This document shows, piece after piece, positions 1 to 12,000 of a stretch of DNA of 64,000 nucleotides. Location: NCBI GenBank assembly GCA_004431415.1, contig QPMI01000058.1, forward strand, positions 1 through 64,000, in the 5' to 3' direction. Numbering within the stretch: the stretch's first letter is position 1; the number at the start of each line of letters is the position of its first letter. The notes below the pieces were generated by a model that had not been told where the DNA came from, searched no databases, and saw only the letters and a program-made list of their open reading frames with translations. The position numbers were made by a program, and so were the translations under genes. The stretch is from Cyanophora paradoxa (Eukaryota > Glaucocystophyceae > Cyanophorales > Cyanophoraceae).

Positions 1-753
1 ATGCCTCGCCGGAGACGGGCGGCTCGTGCCGGTGGACCATGTGCCCGAGCAGGTCGCTGTCCTTCAGCGTGTACTCGATGTGCGTCTTCTTCCCGTTCAC
101 CGTCACCCGCCCGTTCCGTATCGCCCCCTCCTGCATGCCATGCGACGTCGCGCGCGATCGGCGATCGCGATCGGCGGCGCCGGCGGCGTGGCGTGCGCGC
201 GGGCGGGCGGCTGCGGGGCGGGCGCGGGGGCGGAACGCACGTAGTACTCTGCGGTGGGGGCGGGGGCGGCGGCCCGGTCAGCTCTGGCCGGCGCCGAAGG
301 CACGCGGGCGGGGCGGACCGCGGCTGTAGTAGGGGAACTCGGTCGTGAAGACCTCGACCAGCTTGCGGCCGATCCACCGCCGCTGCCCGGCCGCCCGCGC
401 CGCCCGCCCGCAGCCGCGTCAGGACCCGCTGCCGCCGCCGGCCGGCCCGCCTGCACCGCCCCGCCCCGCCCCGCCCCGGCGCACCTTTGTAGAGACCATG
501 AAGTTGAACGGGTAAGGCGCGACGTAGCGCATGCCTGCCGCGCCGCGGAGCGCACGCGTCAGCGATCGCCAGCGCCGGGCGCGGCGGCGCGCGGCCCACC
601 GTTCGAGTGGAAGTAATCGAACTTCTTGATCTCCTCCGGCCTGCGCTCGGCCGCGGCGCGCGCGCGTCATACGATGCTTAGATATGCGGCGCGCGGCGCG
701 CGCCCGCACCACGTGAACTTGCTGTCGGTGCCCACGTCCTCTCCTTCCATCAT
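1..753 (-). CDS. RNA pseudouridine synthase, PUS9/RIB2/RPUSD2 type (5' part)
   Basis: Converts uridine to pseudouridine in RNA; relatives modify cytosolic or mitochondrial tRNA. Six exons can be phased: 753-710, 640-600, 534-485, 382-319, 248-241 and 130 to the window edge. The joined product reads through RYVAPYPFNFM, then RRWIGRKLVEVFTTEFPYYS, SREYYEGAIRNGRVTVNGKK, and ends in LLGHMVHRHEPPV. This is the family's conserved N-terminal region with its S4-like VNGK segment. The RluA catalytic domain with its Asp lies beyond position 1, so activity cannot be judged. Start: the ATG pair at 753/750 opens a frame that splices cleanly; an open frame continues upstream without other support. The 8-nt exon (248-241) is needed to keep frame. 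Introns carry CCCGC pentamer runs. Confidence in family is high, in exon edges moderate. Confidence 0.85.
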
Positions 754-1268
754 TCTACGGTACCTCGAGCGCCGGATCGCTAGGACCTCGAAGGTCGGAT
801 TCGCGCGTCTAGCTCTCGTGCTCCGGATGGGCAGGGCTCGCCCGAGGAACTGCCGCCGCTCTGCCGGCTCCCGCTGGCTCGTCGCCGGTACCGCTGCTGT
901 CACCAAGAAGGTCACGGGCATCCGCTATCGTCGTTCTCACTTGTACCCCCACATCGCCCACAAACAGAGCAAGCGCCCTCGGAGCGCACCTCTGCGGCAT
1001 CTCAGACACGCATCAGGAGCGCCGCTAGTTTGTATCAGTCGGCCAGCGCGCGGGCAGGAGTGTCCCGTAGTTTCCCAGCGTCACGCTCAAGCTTAAGTGG
1101 CCTCCTTCAGCGGCAATTCGGCCTCAGGAGCACTTCTAGGAGTGTGACGGACGGGACAGAGGCGTTGGCAAGGTCGGGGCACTTAGCTAGGATTGGCTTG
1201 GAGGTCGCTGCGCACAAGGCCCGCGAGCCGCGCTGGAGGCGGGCTAGGTAGCTAGCTATAGCGGCGCC
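754..1268. promoter_or_regulatory. Divergent intergenic region between the pseudouridine synthase and the IQ/PPC protein
   Basis: About 515 bp between two start codons facing away from each other. No TATA box and no convincing exon seen on either strand; presumably holds both promoters (inference). Confidence 0.4.
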
Positions 1269-4200
1269 ATGCTTCAGCGGCTCGCGCGCCGCGAGGGCAA
1301 GGATGGAGGCCCGAGACCGTTCACGGCGCCGGAGGCGCTGCCGCCGCTGGCCGCGGCCCCGCCGCCGCGCTCCGTGTCACCGCCGCCGATCCGGGCGCTG
1401 GCTTCGCGCTCGAGCTCCCACGGCGTGCTGCGGACGAGCACGCCGCAGCCGGGCACGAAGTCGGGCACGCCCATGTCGCGGATGCGGGCGAAGCTGGCCG
1501 GCGCGATGGACGCCTCGCACACGCTGGACGGCACGAAGAGCGCGGCGGACTTGGGCGGCGTCCCCCTCTACCGCCTCAACCTGGTGCGCCCGCTCCTCGT
1601 CCCGCGCGCTGCCCTGCGCCCCGCGCGCCGGGAGCGAGCGAGCGCGCGGGGCGGCGGGGCGCAGGCGAAGGGGAACAACACGCTGCAGCACAGCGCGACG
1701 GAGCCCAGGCTGCTGCGGCCGAAGACTGCGCCCGAGGCGGCGGCGAAGGGCGCCGCGAGCGGGTCGGACGAGGAGCAGCCGTCGTCGCCCCCGCCGGCCG
1801 CCGCCGCCGCCTGGGGCGAGGGCTCCTCCCAGGCACGTAACCCCCCGCCCGCCCTACTTCTGCCCCGCCGCCTGCCAACCTCCTTCTCAGCGCTCCTGTA
1901 AGTAATGATAAAATCTTAGCAAAACTTCAAAGTTCTAGATTCTTTAAAAATTTTGAAGTAAAGAACAGCTTACCAGTATTTATAAACGATAAACTTTATG
2001 GTTATTCTGACCCTCCGCTCAGCGCTCGGCGAAGCTGCGGCGGCCGGTGATGAGCGCCTTCACGAAGGAGATGAACGAGATCGCGGGGCGAGCGCTCGCC
2101 GACCTCTCGGCGTCGAGCGAGGTCGAGGGCAAGAGCGTCATGGCCCAGCTCAGGAAGCTCCAGGTCCGCGATGGGCCGGGCCGGGGCGGGGCGGAGCGGG
2201 GCGGAGCTGGGCTGAGCTAGGCTGAGCTAGGCTGAGCTAGGCTGCCCGCGCCCCTCCTAGAAGCTGGGTCGCCAGCATCCGGCTCGAGCTCGAGCTCGAG
2301 CTCCGGGCGGCCCCGCACGCACGCTCTCCCCGCCCCCACGACGGCGCCTGACGCCGCCTCGCCCCTCCCTCCCTCCCCCGGGCAGGAGGTGGACCGGGAG
2401 ATCGCGATGGGGCGGTCGGCGCTGCAGCAGACGCTCGACGACATCCGCACGATGATCGGCTCCGGCTCCGACGTCTCCGGCTACCGCGGCCTCGGTGCCG
2501 TACCCCCCCGCCCCCGCCTCTCGGTCTCGGCGCCCCTCACGCCCCCGGGCTTCAGACCTGGTGGACTCGGTCTCGAAGCGCGGCTTCGCGGCCCCCGAGC
2601 AGGGCCGCTTCTACCGCATGCTCGTCCACGAGGTCAGCGGCGAGGGGCGGGGCGGGGCGAGCGGGGCTAGAGGCTAGAGGCGGGAGGCGGGAGGCTAGAG
2701 GCGGGGCGGGGGGCCGGGCGGCGCCCTCCGGAGCCAAAACCCTCATCTCCGCCCCGCGCAGGCGTGCTCGGCGGTGCGGATCGCGTGCACGTCGCCGAAC
2801 GGGGGCAAGCCGCTCGTGTACGTCTCCAACGCGGCGACGAACGTGCCGTACCCCTCCAAGGGCGCCGCCACCTGGCAGACCAAGATCCCCAACGAGGTAC
2901 CCCCCACCCCATCCGCGCCTTCTCGCCCTGCGGCGCTCACCTCTGCCGGGCCGCCTCGCCTCCCCGCCGCCCCGCGCTCAGGTGATCCAGATCCTGCCGG
3001 AGCACCCCGCCTTCCGCGCAACGGGGCCCTACTACATCGGCGTGCGTCCCAGGCGTAGGGGGCGAGGGCGAGGGCGAGGGCGGGGGCGTGCTGAGGCGGG
3101 GCGCAGGTGGCGTCGCCGTTCGGGCACTGCGACTTCGACATCACCGTCTCCGCCGTCTCCGTCCTGCGCGATGGCATCCCCCGCGCCGCCCAGGCCCGCC
3201 CTGACCCGCCCGACCCGCGGCCCTGCCCCCCCTGTCTGACCCCGGGCGCCTCGCTCGCTCAGGTGAGCCGGGGCTCCTACAAGTGGTTCAAGACGGCGGT
3301 GCCCGACGCCCACTCCTCCCTCGTCATCGACTTCCAGGTACCCCCCTTCTTCTCCCCCTCCCCTCCCCCTTCCCCTCCCCTCCTCGAGCGAGCGCGCGCG
3401 CGCAGACGACGGACGGGGCGGCGCGCCTCTTCGTCACCAACGAGCACGGCAAGGTGCCGTGACTGCCGTCATCGATCGATCACGCGTGATCGATCGCGCG
3501 TGACGCGACGTGATGCGATAGATGGCGTCGTGGGAGGAGTGCGTGTGGAAGGTGGAAGGCGCGCGGGGCCGCATCGTCGTTGCGCCCAAGGACCCGAGCC
3601 ACGCCAAGGGGCCCTACTCCATCGGCGTCCTCGGCGAGACCGAGGTCCCCGCGTACCCCGCCCCCTCGGCTCAGCTGATCTGAGCTTATCTGAGCTTCGT
3701 TCGCAGGCGGCGTCGTTCTCGATCACGACGGCGGCGATCACGGAGCTGCAGCCCGGCATCGTTGTCGACGGCCACGTCGCCCCGGACACCTACAAGGCGA
3801 GCCCGCCGGAGGGCCGAAGAGCGGGCGCCCTCACGCCCGCCCGCCCCCGCGACCCTTGTCCTTCTCCTCGGCCCCTGAAGCCGCCGGCCCTCCGCCCCCG
3901 CAGTACTACTCGTTCCGGGTACCCGTCGTCTGCGGCTTCAAGGTCGGCCCGCGCCCCGCCCCGCCCCGCCCCGCCCTCGGCTGCCTTCGGCGCCTTGACG
4001 CGGCGCCGCGGCTCCAGGTGGAGCTGCGCTCGCAGCTGGGATCCCCCGAGGCGTACCTCTCCCTCCGAGACGAGTTCCCCTCCAAGGCAAGGCGGCGGGG
4101 GGGGGGGTACAGGAGGGAGCCGCTTCGTTCGGGCTCGCTGACTTCGCCGCGCGGGCGCGCGGGCGCAGGCGCGGTGCACGTGGGCGATGAAAGGCATCGC

Positions 4201-7200
4201 GACCCGCGGCTTCGGCACCATCGTCGTGCGCCTCTACCCCCCTCACCCTCCATTCTTTCATGTACCCCTCACTCCCGAGCCCCTCCTCGCCGCGCAGGTG
4301 GGCCCCTCGGACCCCGACTTCGGGATGGGTACCTACTCCCTCGCCATCTTCGGGTGCCCGATCCCCGCGTACCCCCTCCATTCCCGTACCCCCATCTCAC
4401 CGCGGGCGGGGGCAGGGCGGAGCGCGCCGAGTTCCACGTGATGCTCTCCATCCTCTCCAGTACCCCCCTCCCTTTCTCCCCCCCCCCTCCTCCCCTCCCG
4501 CCCACGCTCCGGCACCCCTCTCGCAGCGCACGCGGTGCAGATCTACCCGACGGTGTCGGTGTACCCCTCGGCGAAGGTCGGGGGCCGGCGGAGCGCTCTG
4601 GAGGCTGAGCTCATGCAGCAGATCGCCCAGATCCAGGCGCGCGCGTACCCCCCTCCAGCACCTTCCGTCTCGTACCCCCCTCCTGAACGCCGGGCGCAGG
4701 CGGAGCCGGAGAGCGCGGACGCGTGGATGGCGAAGATGGACGCGGAGATAAGGCAGCTGGCGGAGTCGCGGGCGACGGGGGGCCGGCCCCTCGAGCCGGG
4801 CGCCCTCATCCTCTCGCCCGAGGGGCGCCTGGCCCGCATCGAGACGCTGGGCGCGCTGCGGGCGGCCCGGGGCGAGCGGGCGCGCGAGGAGAAGGGGCGG
4901 CTGATGGCCGAGCGGGCCGAGGCCATCACCGAGGACCTCCGCCGCAAGGCGGCGCGCCCCCTCCCCCCCCCTTTCCCCCCCCCCCTCACTCCGGCTCAGG
5001 TGATCGCGGAGCACGGGCGGCTGCTGCAGCGGCAGAAGCTCTGGCTCGGCGTCGTCGCCTTCGCCGTCCGCGCCCGCTTCTTCGTCCGCCAGGTCCGCTC
5101 AGATCAGATCAGATCGGATCGGATCGGATCTGACCTCGCCCGCCGCAGCTGGAGCACCACAAGTGGTGGCAGGGGCGGCTGCGGCTGATGGAGGCCTCGG
5201 CGCGCGTGATCCAGCGCTCCTGGCGCGCCCACTTCCTCCGCGTCCGATTCAAGGAGCGCCTCGGGGCCATCAAGACCATGCGCAAGCGCGCCCCCGCCCC
5301 CGCCCTCGCCCCCGCCCCCGCCCTCTCTGCCGGATGTGGCCTGCCCTCTCACGCTTTGGGACCGGCTGGCAGGTACGCGTTCTTCATGGTGCTGCGGCGG
5401 GGCATCGAGCGGAAGCGGGCGGGGGCCAAGGCGATCCGCCAGTTCGTGGGCTACTACTCGGGCGTGCGGCGCTACCTCGAGGCCTTCCGCTCCTTCCGCA
5501 CCCGCGGTCCGCCCAGCAGGCTCCGCCGCCTCCCGGCTCCCGTCTGAGAGTCCTCCCGCCCGCAGCGATCAAGGCGCAGCGGTTCATAGGGACGTGGTCG
5601 CGGGCCACGTTCGCCCGCCTGCGCCTCCTCGGCATCCAGTGGGATAACGCCCTCCGCGTCCGCCCGCCCCGCCCCGCCCCGCCCCGCCCGACCGAGCCCC
5701 GCCCCCGCCCGCCCGCCTCCGCCTAGCTAGGCCTCGTTACGCTTCCCCCTCCCTCCCTCGCGCCCCCGAACGACCGAGCCCCGCGTGCTTTCGGCGCAGG
5801 CGATGGAGCCGGGGGAGCGGCCGCCGATCCCGGAGGGCATCAAGTGGGACGTCCTCAGGGCCTACCTCCGCAAGGCGCCCCGCCCCGCCCCGCCCGCCTT
5901 CTCCGCGAAGCTGACGCGCGCGCCCGGCCCGTGCAGACGCGGCTGGACTACTGGTACGCCAAGCTCGCCTGGCTCGAGGTCCGCGGGCCTAGCGGGCCTC
6001 GCTTCGACACGGGCTGAGGCGAGGGCGCGCGCAGGCGCACGGGCTGCCGCTGCCGTCGCTGGAGGTCGAGTCGCCGCGGACGGTAAAGCGGAAGATGGCG
6101 GAGGCCGAGGAGCAGCGGCTCCGCGACCAGCGCGAGGCCGAGGAGGAGTTCTTCCGCGGGTCCGCACCCCGCGCGCCCCCGCTGCCCCCGCCCCGCGCCC
6201 CGCCCCGCCCTACGCGAGGGCGGGGGGCTTGCAACCTCCCTATCCATCCCTATGTGCCGCCCTGGCCCGGCCCGGCCCCGCCCGGCCTGAACCCGGCCCC
6301 GCAGGGTGGAGGAGGAGAGGCGGGCGGCCGCCCTCGCCGCAGAGGAGGCTGTGCGCCGCCGCCCCCGCCCCCGCCCCTGTAGCCCGCCGGCTGCTGCTCC
6401 CCCCCCCTGACTCGTCCCCCCACTCAGAGGGCGGAGCTGGCGGCGGCGACGGCGCCGGCCAAGAAGGGGAGGGGCAGGGCGGCCAAGGACGTGCGCCCTT
6501 CCTTCTCACCTGAACTTGTCGCATCGTGTCTCATCGGCCGGGCCGCAGGGCGCCAAGGAGAAGGAGAAGGAGAAGAAGGGCGAGGCGTCGCGGCGGGCGT
6601 CGGTCGATGCGGCGGCGGCGGCAGCAGCGGCGGAGTCGTCCGACAAGGCCGACAAGAAGAAGAAGAAGAAAGAGAAGGTGCGCCGGCGCGGGACGGCGCG
6701 GCGCGGCGCGGCGCGGCGCAGGGCCTAGGACCAGAGCCGGGGTCGCGGGCGCTCGCGGCGCGGCCGGCCCCGGCCCCGGCCGACGGGGCGGGCGGGGGCG
6801 GGGCAGGAGGGGAGGCGTCGCCGAAGAAGAAGGAGAAGTCGGAGGACGAGGGCGGGAGGAGAAGAAGGGGGGAAGAAAAAGAAGCCCGGCGCCAAGGTCA
6901 AGATCTCCATCCAGGCCCGCCCGCCCGCCCCGCCCCGCCCCGCCCCGCAAGGCTGACGGGCCCGGGGGCGCGCGCGCGCAGGAGGCGCGGCCCGGGGGGG
7001 ACTCGAGCCCGGGGCGGGCGATGGGCCTGGCGACGGCGCGGCGCAAGGCCTCGTCGCTGTCGGGGGCGGAGCACTCGGCCAAGATCCGCCGCCGCCTCGC
7101 CAAGGAGTGGAAGGCGCGCCCGCCCGCCCGCCCGCCCCCTCTGAGCGGTCCGAGCGGGCTGAGCGAGCGGCGGCGTGATCCGCAGGGGGCGCCGCGGGTG

Positions 7201-8042
7201 CGGTGCGTGCTGATGGACGAAGAGATCGCGGCCCTCATCGAGCGTGCGCCCCGCCCCGGCCCCGCCCCGCCCCCGCCCCCGGCCCCGGCCCTCTCCGACG
7301 CGGCGTGGGGTCAGAGGCGGTGACGATCCTGCGGCACGAAGCGCTCTACGGTCCCGTCGAGTGCGCCCCGCCGCTCCCCTCCGCAGGACGGAGGCGGGGG
7401 AACTAGGTCCCCAGCTAGCGCGAGATCGATGGATGGGTCCCAGGGGCCGGGCCGAAGCGGGGGCCCTTCCTCGCTAGAAGCCGGCCGGCCGCCCCGCCCG
7501 CGTTTGACGGCGCCCCCGCAGCCACTTGGAGGAGGACGGGGCGGCGCCGCTGAGCGCGCGCTCGGCCCGCTCGGCGCGCTCGGCGCGGCGGACCTCGGAG
7601 GGCGAGTCGGGGCTCGCGAGCCTCGGGGGCGCCCGCGGCGGCCTCGGCCTGGCGCCCCCGGGGCCTACCCCGCCGAGCGCCGCCTCTCCCGCGGCTCGGC
7701 CCTCAACGCCTCCGAGGGCAGCGACGGCGCCCCGGCACCGCCGACGGCGCCCGCCCCGGCTCCCGCGGCACGGGCGACGGGCGGCCGGGCTCGCGGGAGC
7801 GCGGGGAGGGCGGGCGGCCGGGCTCGCGGGGGTCGACGGACTCGCGGCCCTCGTCCTCGGGCCTCCTCGCGCTGGCGCTGCCGCGGGGCGCGCCGGCGTC
7901 GCGCCAGCGCAAGAAGAGCGTCCAGATGCTGGGCGAGCTGCTCGGGGCGCAGGCGGCGCAGAACGCCGCCGGCTCGCGCCGCCCCTCGTACGCCGTCCTG
8001 CCCTCCGAGGCGGCCGCCATCGTCGTCAGCGAGCCTCCGTAG
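1269..8042 (+). CDS. Large PPC-repeat / IQ-motif / coiled-coil protein of unknown function
   Basis: Roughly 25-30 short exons in one direction. Start ATG at 1269 opens an S/T/P-rich N-terminus (GTPMSRMRAKLAG). Next come short helical exons (MSAFTKEMNEIAGRALADL, EVDREIAMGRSALQQTLDD), then several related beta-sandwich units: GPYYIGVASPFGHCDFDI at about 3020-3140, GPYSIGVLGE at 3610-3640, YYSFRVPVVCGFK at 3904-3942, and GTYSLAIFG at 4328-4354. These resemble PPC (bacterial pre-peptidase C-terminal) folds. A coiled coil (4700-4960) precedes an IQ-like motif, ARVIQRSWRAHFLRVRFK, at about 5199-5252, then Lys/Glu-rich low-complexity exons. The C-terminus SEAAAIVVSEPP stops at 8042. Several introns start with GC (after codons ending near 3798, 4086, 5878). 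An IQ motif suggests calmodulin or myosin-light-chain binding; a ciliary role is possible but unproven. No family name can be assigned. Confidence 0.7.
1905..1995. other. AT-rich island inside an intron
   Basis: The intron between the exons ending about 1834 and starting about 2022 contains some 90 bp that are mostly A/T with runs of A and T, in a gene otherwise well above 70% GC. It could be a small insertion, for instance of organellar origin; there are no target duplications or coding signals that I can see. Confidence 0.4.
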
Positions 8043-9017
8043 CTATAGCGCCCCGGCCCGCGCGCCGGCGCCCTTCCCCCGGATCTAGCTAGACCCAGAG
8101 CGAGAAGATCAGAATTAGCCCCGTAGTGCTGCTCGCCTTCGATTCCTAGACTCCGGCGGACGGGCGCGCGAGTTCCAATTTATGGACATCATCGTATGAT
8201 TCGTATCATAGTATGTACATGTCATCAAATCAATTGAATGAGAGCCCGAAAGCTTCAATCTCATGAAATTGCAATAATTTTGCCTTTGAAGAACTAGGTC
8301 GACGCGTACGTCTAGCTAGCCTGGGAAAGGATCCCGGATCCGGAAGGCTACGCACACTTCCAAAGACGCTACGTATACATGCACACGTGAAAGCGCTCGA
8401 ATTAAGCAGCGATCCAAGCTTCACATGTCCGTCTAGATCTAGACAAGAAGTCTGCGCATGCACACATCTGTACAAGACAAGAAGACTGTACACAGACTAG
8501 ACAATTTAGATATAGACTCTGAGACAAGAAGACTGTACAAATCAAAATATATCTAGATCTGGAGCTGCACGCACACTGAATCTTTACATTTTAGAAATTT
8601 ACACAACTGCAAAAGCACACTGCTCGAAGATCCGATCGAAGTACGCGTGCGCACGCAATTCTAACGTTAACACGACACATGACACGTGATCGATGCAGAA
8701 AATGTACTAGCTATATAGGCAGGATGAGGGCAGGCCTAGGTGCTCAGACTGGCAGATCTGGAACGCACGGAACCCCCAACGTGAGACTCTAAGAAACAAA
8801 TCAAGAATGACTGATCAAAGCTCGCGATCGGAGAAACTCGCAGATCAAAAGGCGAAATGATTCGAATTAAAGCTGCAGCTGAAATTGAAGGAGCCGTTGA
8901 ACGGCCCCCCCCCCCCCCCCCGGGCCGAAATCGAGCTACATGAGCCGCAAAGGAGTTTAAAAAGAGGTTGCCGATATCGATATCGGTGGATCCTGGTCGC
9001 TAATTTACAAATACAAG
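8043..9017. other. Convergent intergenic region, lower GC, palindrome-rich
   Basis: 975 bp between two stop codons facing each other. Rich in TCTAGA/AGATCT/GCTAGC-type palindromes and repeated 'acaagaagactgtaca'-like words (about 8465-8540). A run of 17 C lies at 8905-8921. No gene or RNA recognised; it presumably holds both 3' UTRs. Confidence 0.5.
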
Positions 9018-12000
9018 TCACTGCGTGAGGGCAGCGGATCCGGAGGGGCGAGGGGGCTGCGGGGCCAGGGGGCCCGGGCCCGGGCGAGAGCCGCCTGAGT
9101 TCGTGTACGCCGATCCGGATCCGGATCCGGATCCGGAGCCGTGGCCAGACGTCGACGCGGTGGAGGTCGACGCAGACAAGGGGCCGGATCCGGATCCGGA
9201 GCCCCCGCCTGCGTTGGCGTTGGGCGGGCGCGGGGGCCGCCAGCCGGTGAACTTCTCGAGGGCGGCGAGGAGCTCGTCGCGCTTGACGGGCTTGCGCAGC
9301 ACGGCGTCCATCCCGCTGCTGTAGCACCGCCGCTCGTCCGCGCTCATCGCGTTCGCCCTGCCCGGCCGTGAGGCGCAAAGGAAGCGGGCGCCCCGCGTGG
9401 CCTAAGATATCGAGCTGGATCTAGATCTTGATCTGAAGCTCAAGTTTAAATCTAAAATGCTCTAAGACTTCGACCGCGCGCGGGGGCGGGCGCACGTGAG
9501 GGCGACGATGGGGACGCGGGGGCGCGGCGACCCGGAGCCGCGCCCGACAGCCCCGCCGCCGCCGGCGCCGGCCTCGCGCTCGCGCTCAAGGCGGCGGATC
9601 TCGAGGGAGGCCTCGCAGCCGTCCAACCGCGGCATCTGCATGTCTGCCCCGGCGTCAGTCATGATCAGCCTCGACCGGGGGCGCGGAGGGAGGGGAGAGG
9701 AGAGCGGCCCGGCGGCCGCACCCATGAGGATGAAGTCTGCCGAGGCGGAACGGGGCGTCAGCTGAGCGGAAGGAGAGGCGGGGCGGGGCGGGGCGGGGGG
9801 GACCGGGGGCGGGGCCGGCGGCGAAGCGGTCGACGGCCTGCTGGCCGTCCCACGCGACCTCGATCTCGATGCCGACGCGGCGCAGCATCTGCTCCACAAT
9901 CTTCTGGTTCAGCGCCTGGTCCTCCACCAGCAGCACCCGCGGCGGGCCCCCGGCCCCGGCCGTCAGAAGAAGCCGCCCCGACGACCCCCCGCCCGAGACC
10001 GGTGCGCCCGGCGCCGCCGAGGCGGCCGGCGCGGGGCGGGGAGCCGGTGGCCATGGCCCCTCGGAAGCGGGGGAGGCCTCCGGAGAGCACGAGGCGAGCA
10101 GGCCGCCGCCGCCGCCGCCGCCGCCCGCCGCCGACGCCGCTACCGCCGGCGGCGCATCGCCGCCGGCGGGGAAGCCGCTGGCGAGGGCGAGGGCGCGGCC
10201 CATCTGGAGGGCGGCGTGCTGCTGGGCCTGCCGCGAGACCGCGGCGAGGAGGAGGCGGAGCTTGACGAGCCGCACCGGCTTCCCCAGCCACATCGGCGCC
10301 CTGCGGGGATCCGGAGCTAGCTCAGCGGCGGCGGGCGCGGCCACGGCAGCGATCGGATCGCGAACCGCTCACAATCGGCCGCGCCGGCGCCGGCGCCGGG
10401 CGCGGGGCCGTCCCGCTTGCCGTTGGGCGACGAGGAGAAGGAGGCGCCGGATGCGGGCGCTGGGGGGCGGAGCTGCCCCGAGGCGGTGAGGACCGCCCCG
10501 CGGCGGTTGATGCTGGAGACGAGCACGGGGGCCGGCCCCGGCCGCGGCCGCGGCCGCGGCGCAGCGCCGGCGCCAGCCGCCGGCGCCGGCCCGGACGCCT
10601 CGCAGTCGCCCTCGCCCTCGCTGACGCTGTCGCAGGCCGAGTTCGAAGGGCGGCGCGTCATCGCGGCGACGGCGCGCAGGAGGGTGATCGCCACGCAGGG
10701 GCCCCGCTCGGCCGCCGCGAAGGGCGCCCCGCCCAGGGGGCTCCCCCGGTAGGATGAGCCGGCGCCCGGCCCCGCCCCCGCCGGCCCCTCCTCGGCTCCC
10801 ACCGGCCCCCCCTCGGCGTTGAGGGCGCGGCTGACCGTGAGCTGCAGCGGGAGCGGGAGCGGGAGCGGGAGGGGGCCCTCCGCAAGGCCCAGAGGCGACG
10901 CCATCTGCGCGCTGGGCTTGGGACCCAGCGCGAAGCGCCCGCTGGAGCCCTCTCCGCCGGCCCCGTCGTGCGCTGCAGCCGCAATCGGTCAGCAGCGAAG
11001 AGGGGGCCTAGCCTCAGGCCTGAGGGGCGGACAGGGGAGGTCGTCGTCGACGAAGATGGCGTCGAAGCGGAGCGGGCCGCGGAGGAGGCCCCGCGCCCGC
11101 GCCGCCGAGCGCGCGAAGACCGCCGGGCACCCGAGCGCCGCGAGGTACGCCGCCAGCGCCTCCCGCACCGGCGCGCTGCCGCCGACGCCGCCGGCCAGTT
11201 AACGCTAGCTCGAGATCTAGATCTAGGAGGCACGCGCACCAGCTGGTTGCGACGAGGACGGAGACCGGCGGATCGAGCTGCGGGCCGGGCCGGACGGGAG
11301 TCGATGCGGTCAGCGCCGCGCGACGCAAGCTTAAGCGCGTTGCTGCACACTGCGCGCGCTCGCCTTTAGGTCTTCTGGGCTGGAGGGCAGCTGCGTCGTC
11401 GAGGCCCGCCGCTCGGCCAGGCGCCGCGGCCCGCCGCCCCCCTGCGACTCGCTCAGATCAGATCTGAGCTCAGAGGCCCAGAGGCCCCGAGAGCGACTGG
11501 ATGGGCTGGGAGGGTCATATCTGGAGCTCACCGGGGGGGAGCAGAGTGGCAGGAAGGCAGATCCGGGGGTACCGGTGGCGGGGCTGTCGACGAGGCTGAA
11601 GGGCAGGTCGACGACGAAGGTGGTGCCGGCGCCGAGGGTCGACGAGGCGGAGATGCGCCCGCCCATCAGCTCCGCCAGCTGCTTCGAGATGCTCAGGCCT
11701 GCCCTCGCGATCGCCCGCCCGTCCGCCCGCCGCGTGAGACCGGCCACCGGCGCGGGGCGGGGCGGGGCGGGCGGGCGGACCCATGCCGGTGCCGCCGTAC
11801 TTGCGGGTGATGGTCTCGTTGACCTGCACGAAGTCCTGGAAGAGGCGTGCCACCCCCTCCCGGTCCATCCCCATCCCCTGCGCACGCGCCCCCGCTAGCG
11901 TCGGCCCGCGGTGCACGGGCGGGGCGGGCGGGGCGGGGCGGGGCGGGCGGACGGTGTCGGTGACAGAGATGGTGTAGACTGGGCGATGCGGGCCCCGGCT

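Noticed and set aside
6531-7238. Long minus-strand open frame of about 235 codons
   Set aside because: Mirror of the Lys/Glu-rich exons of the plus-strand PPC/IQ gene; in GC-rich DNA such antisense frames are common, and its composition is Arg/Pro/Ser only.
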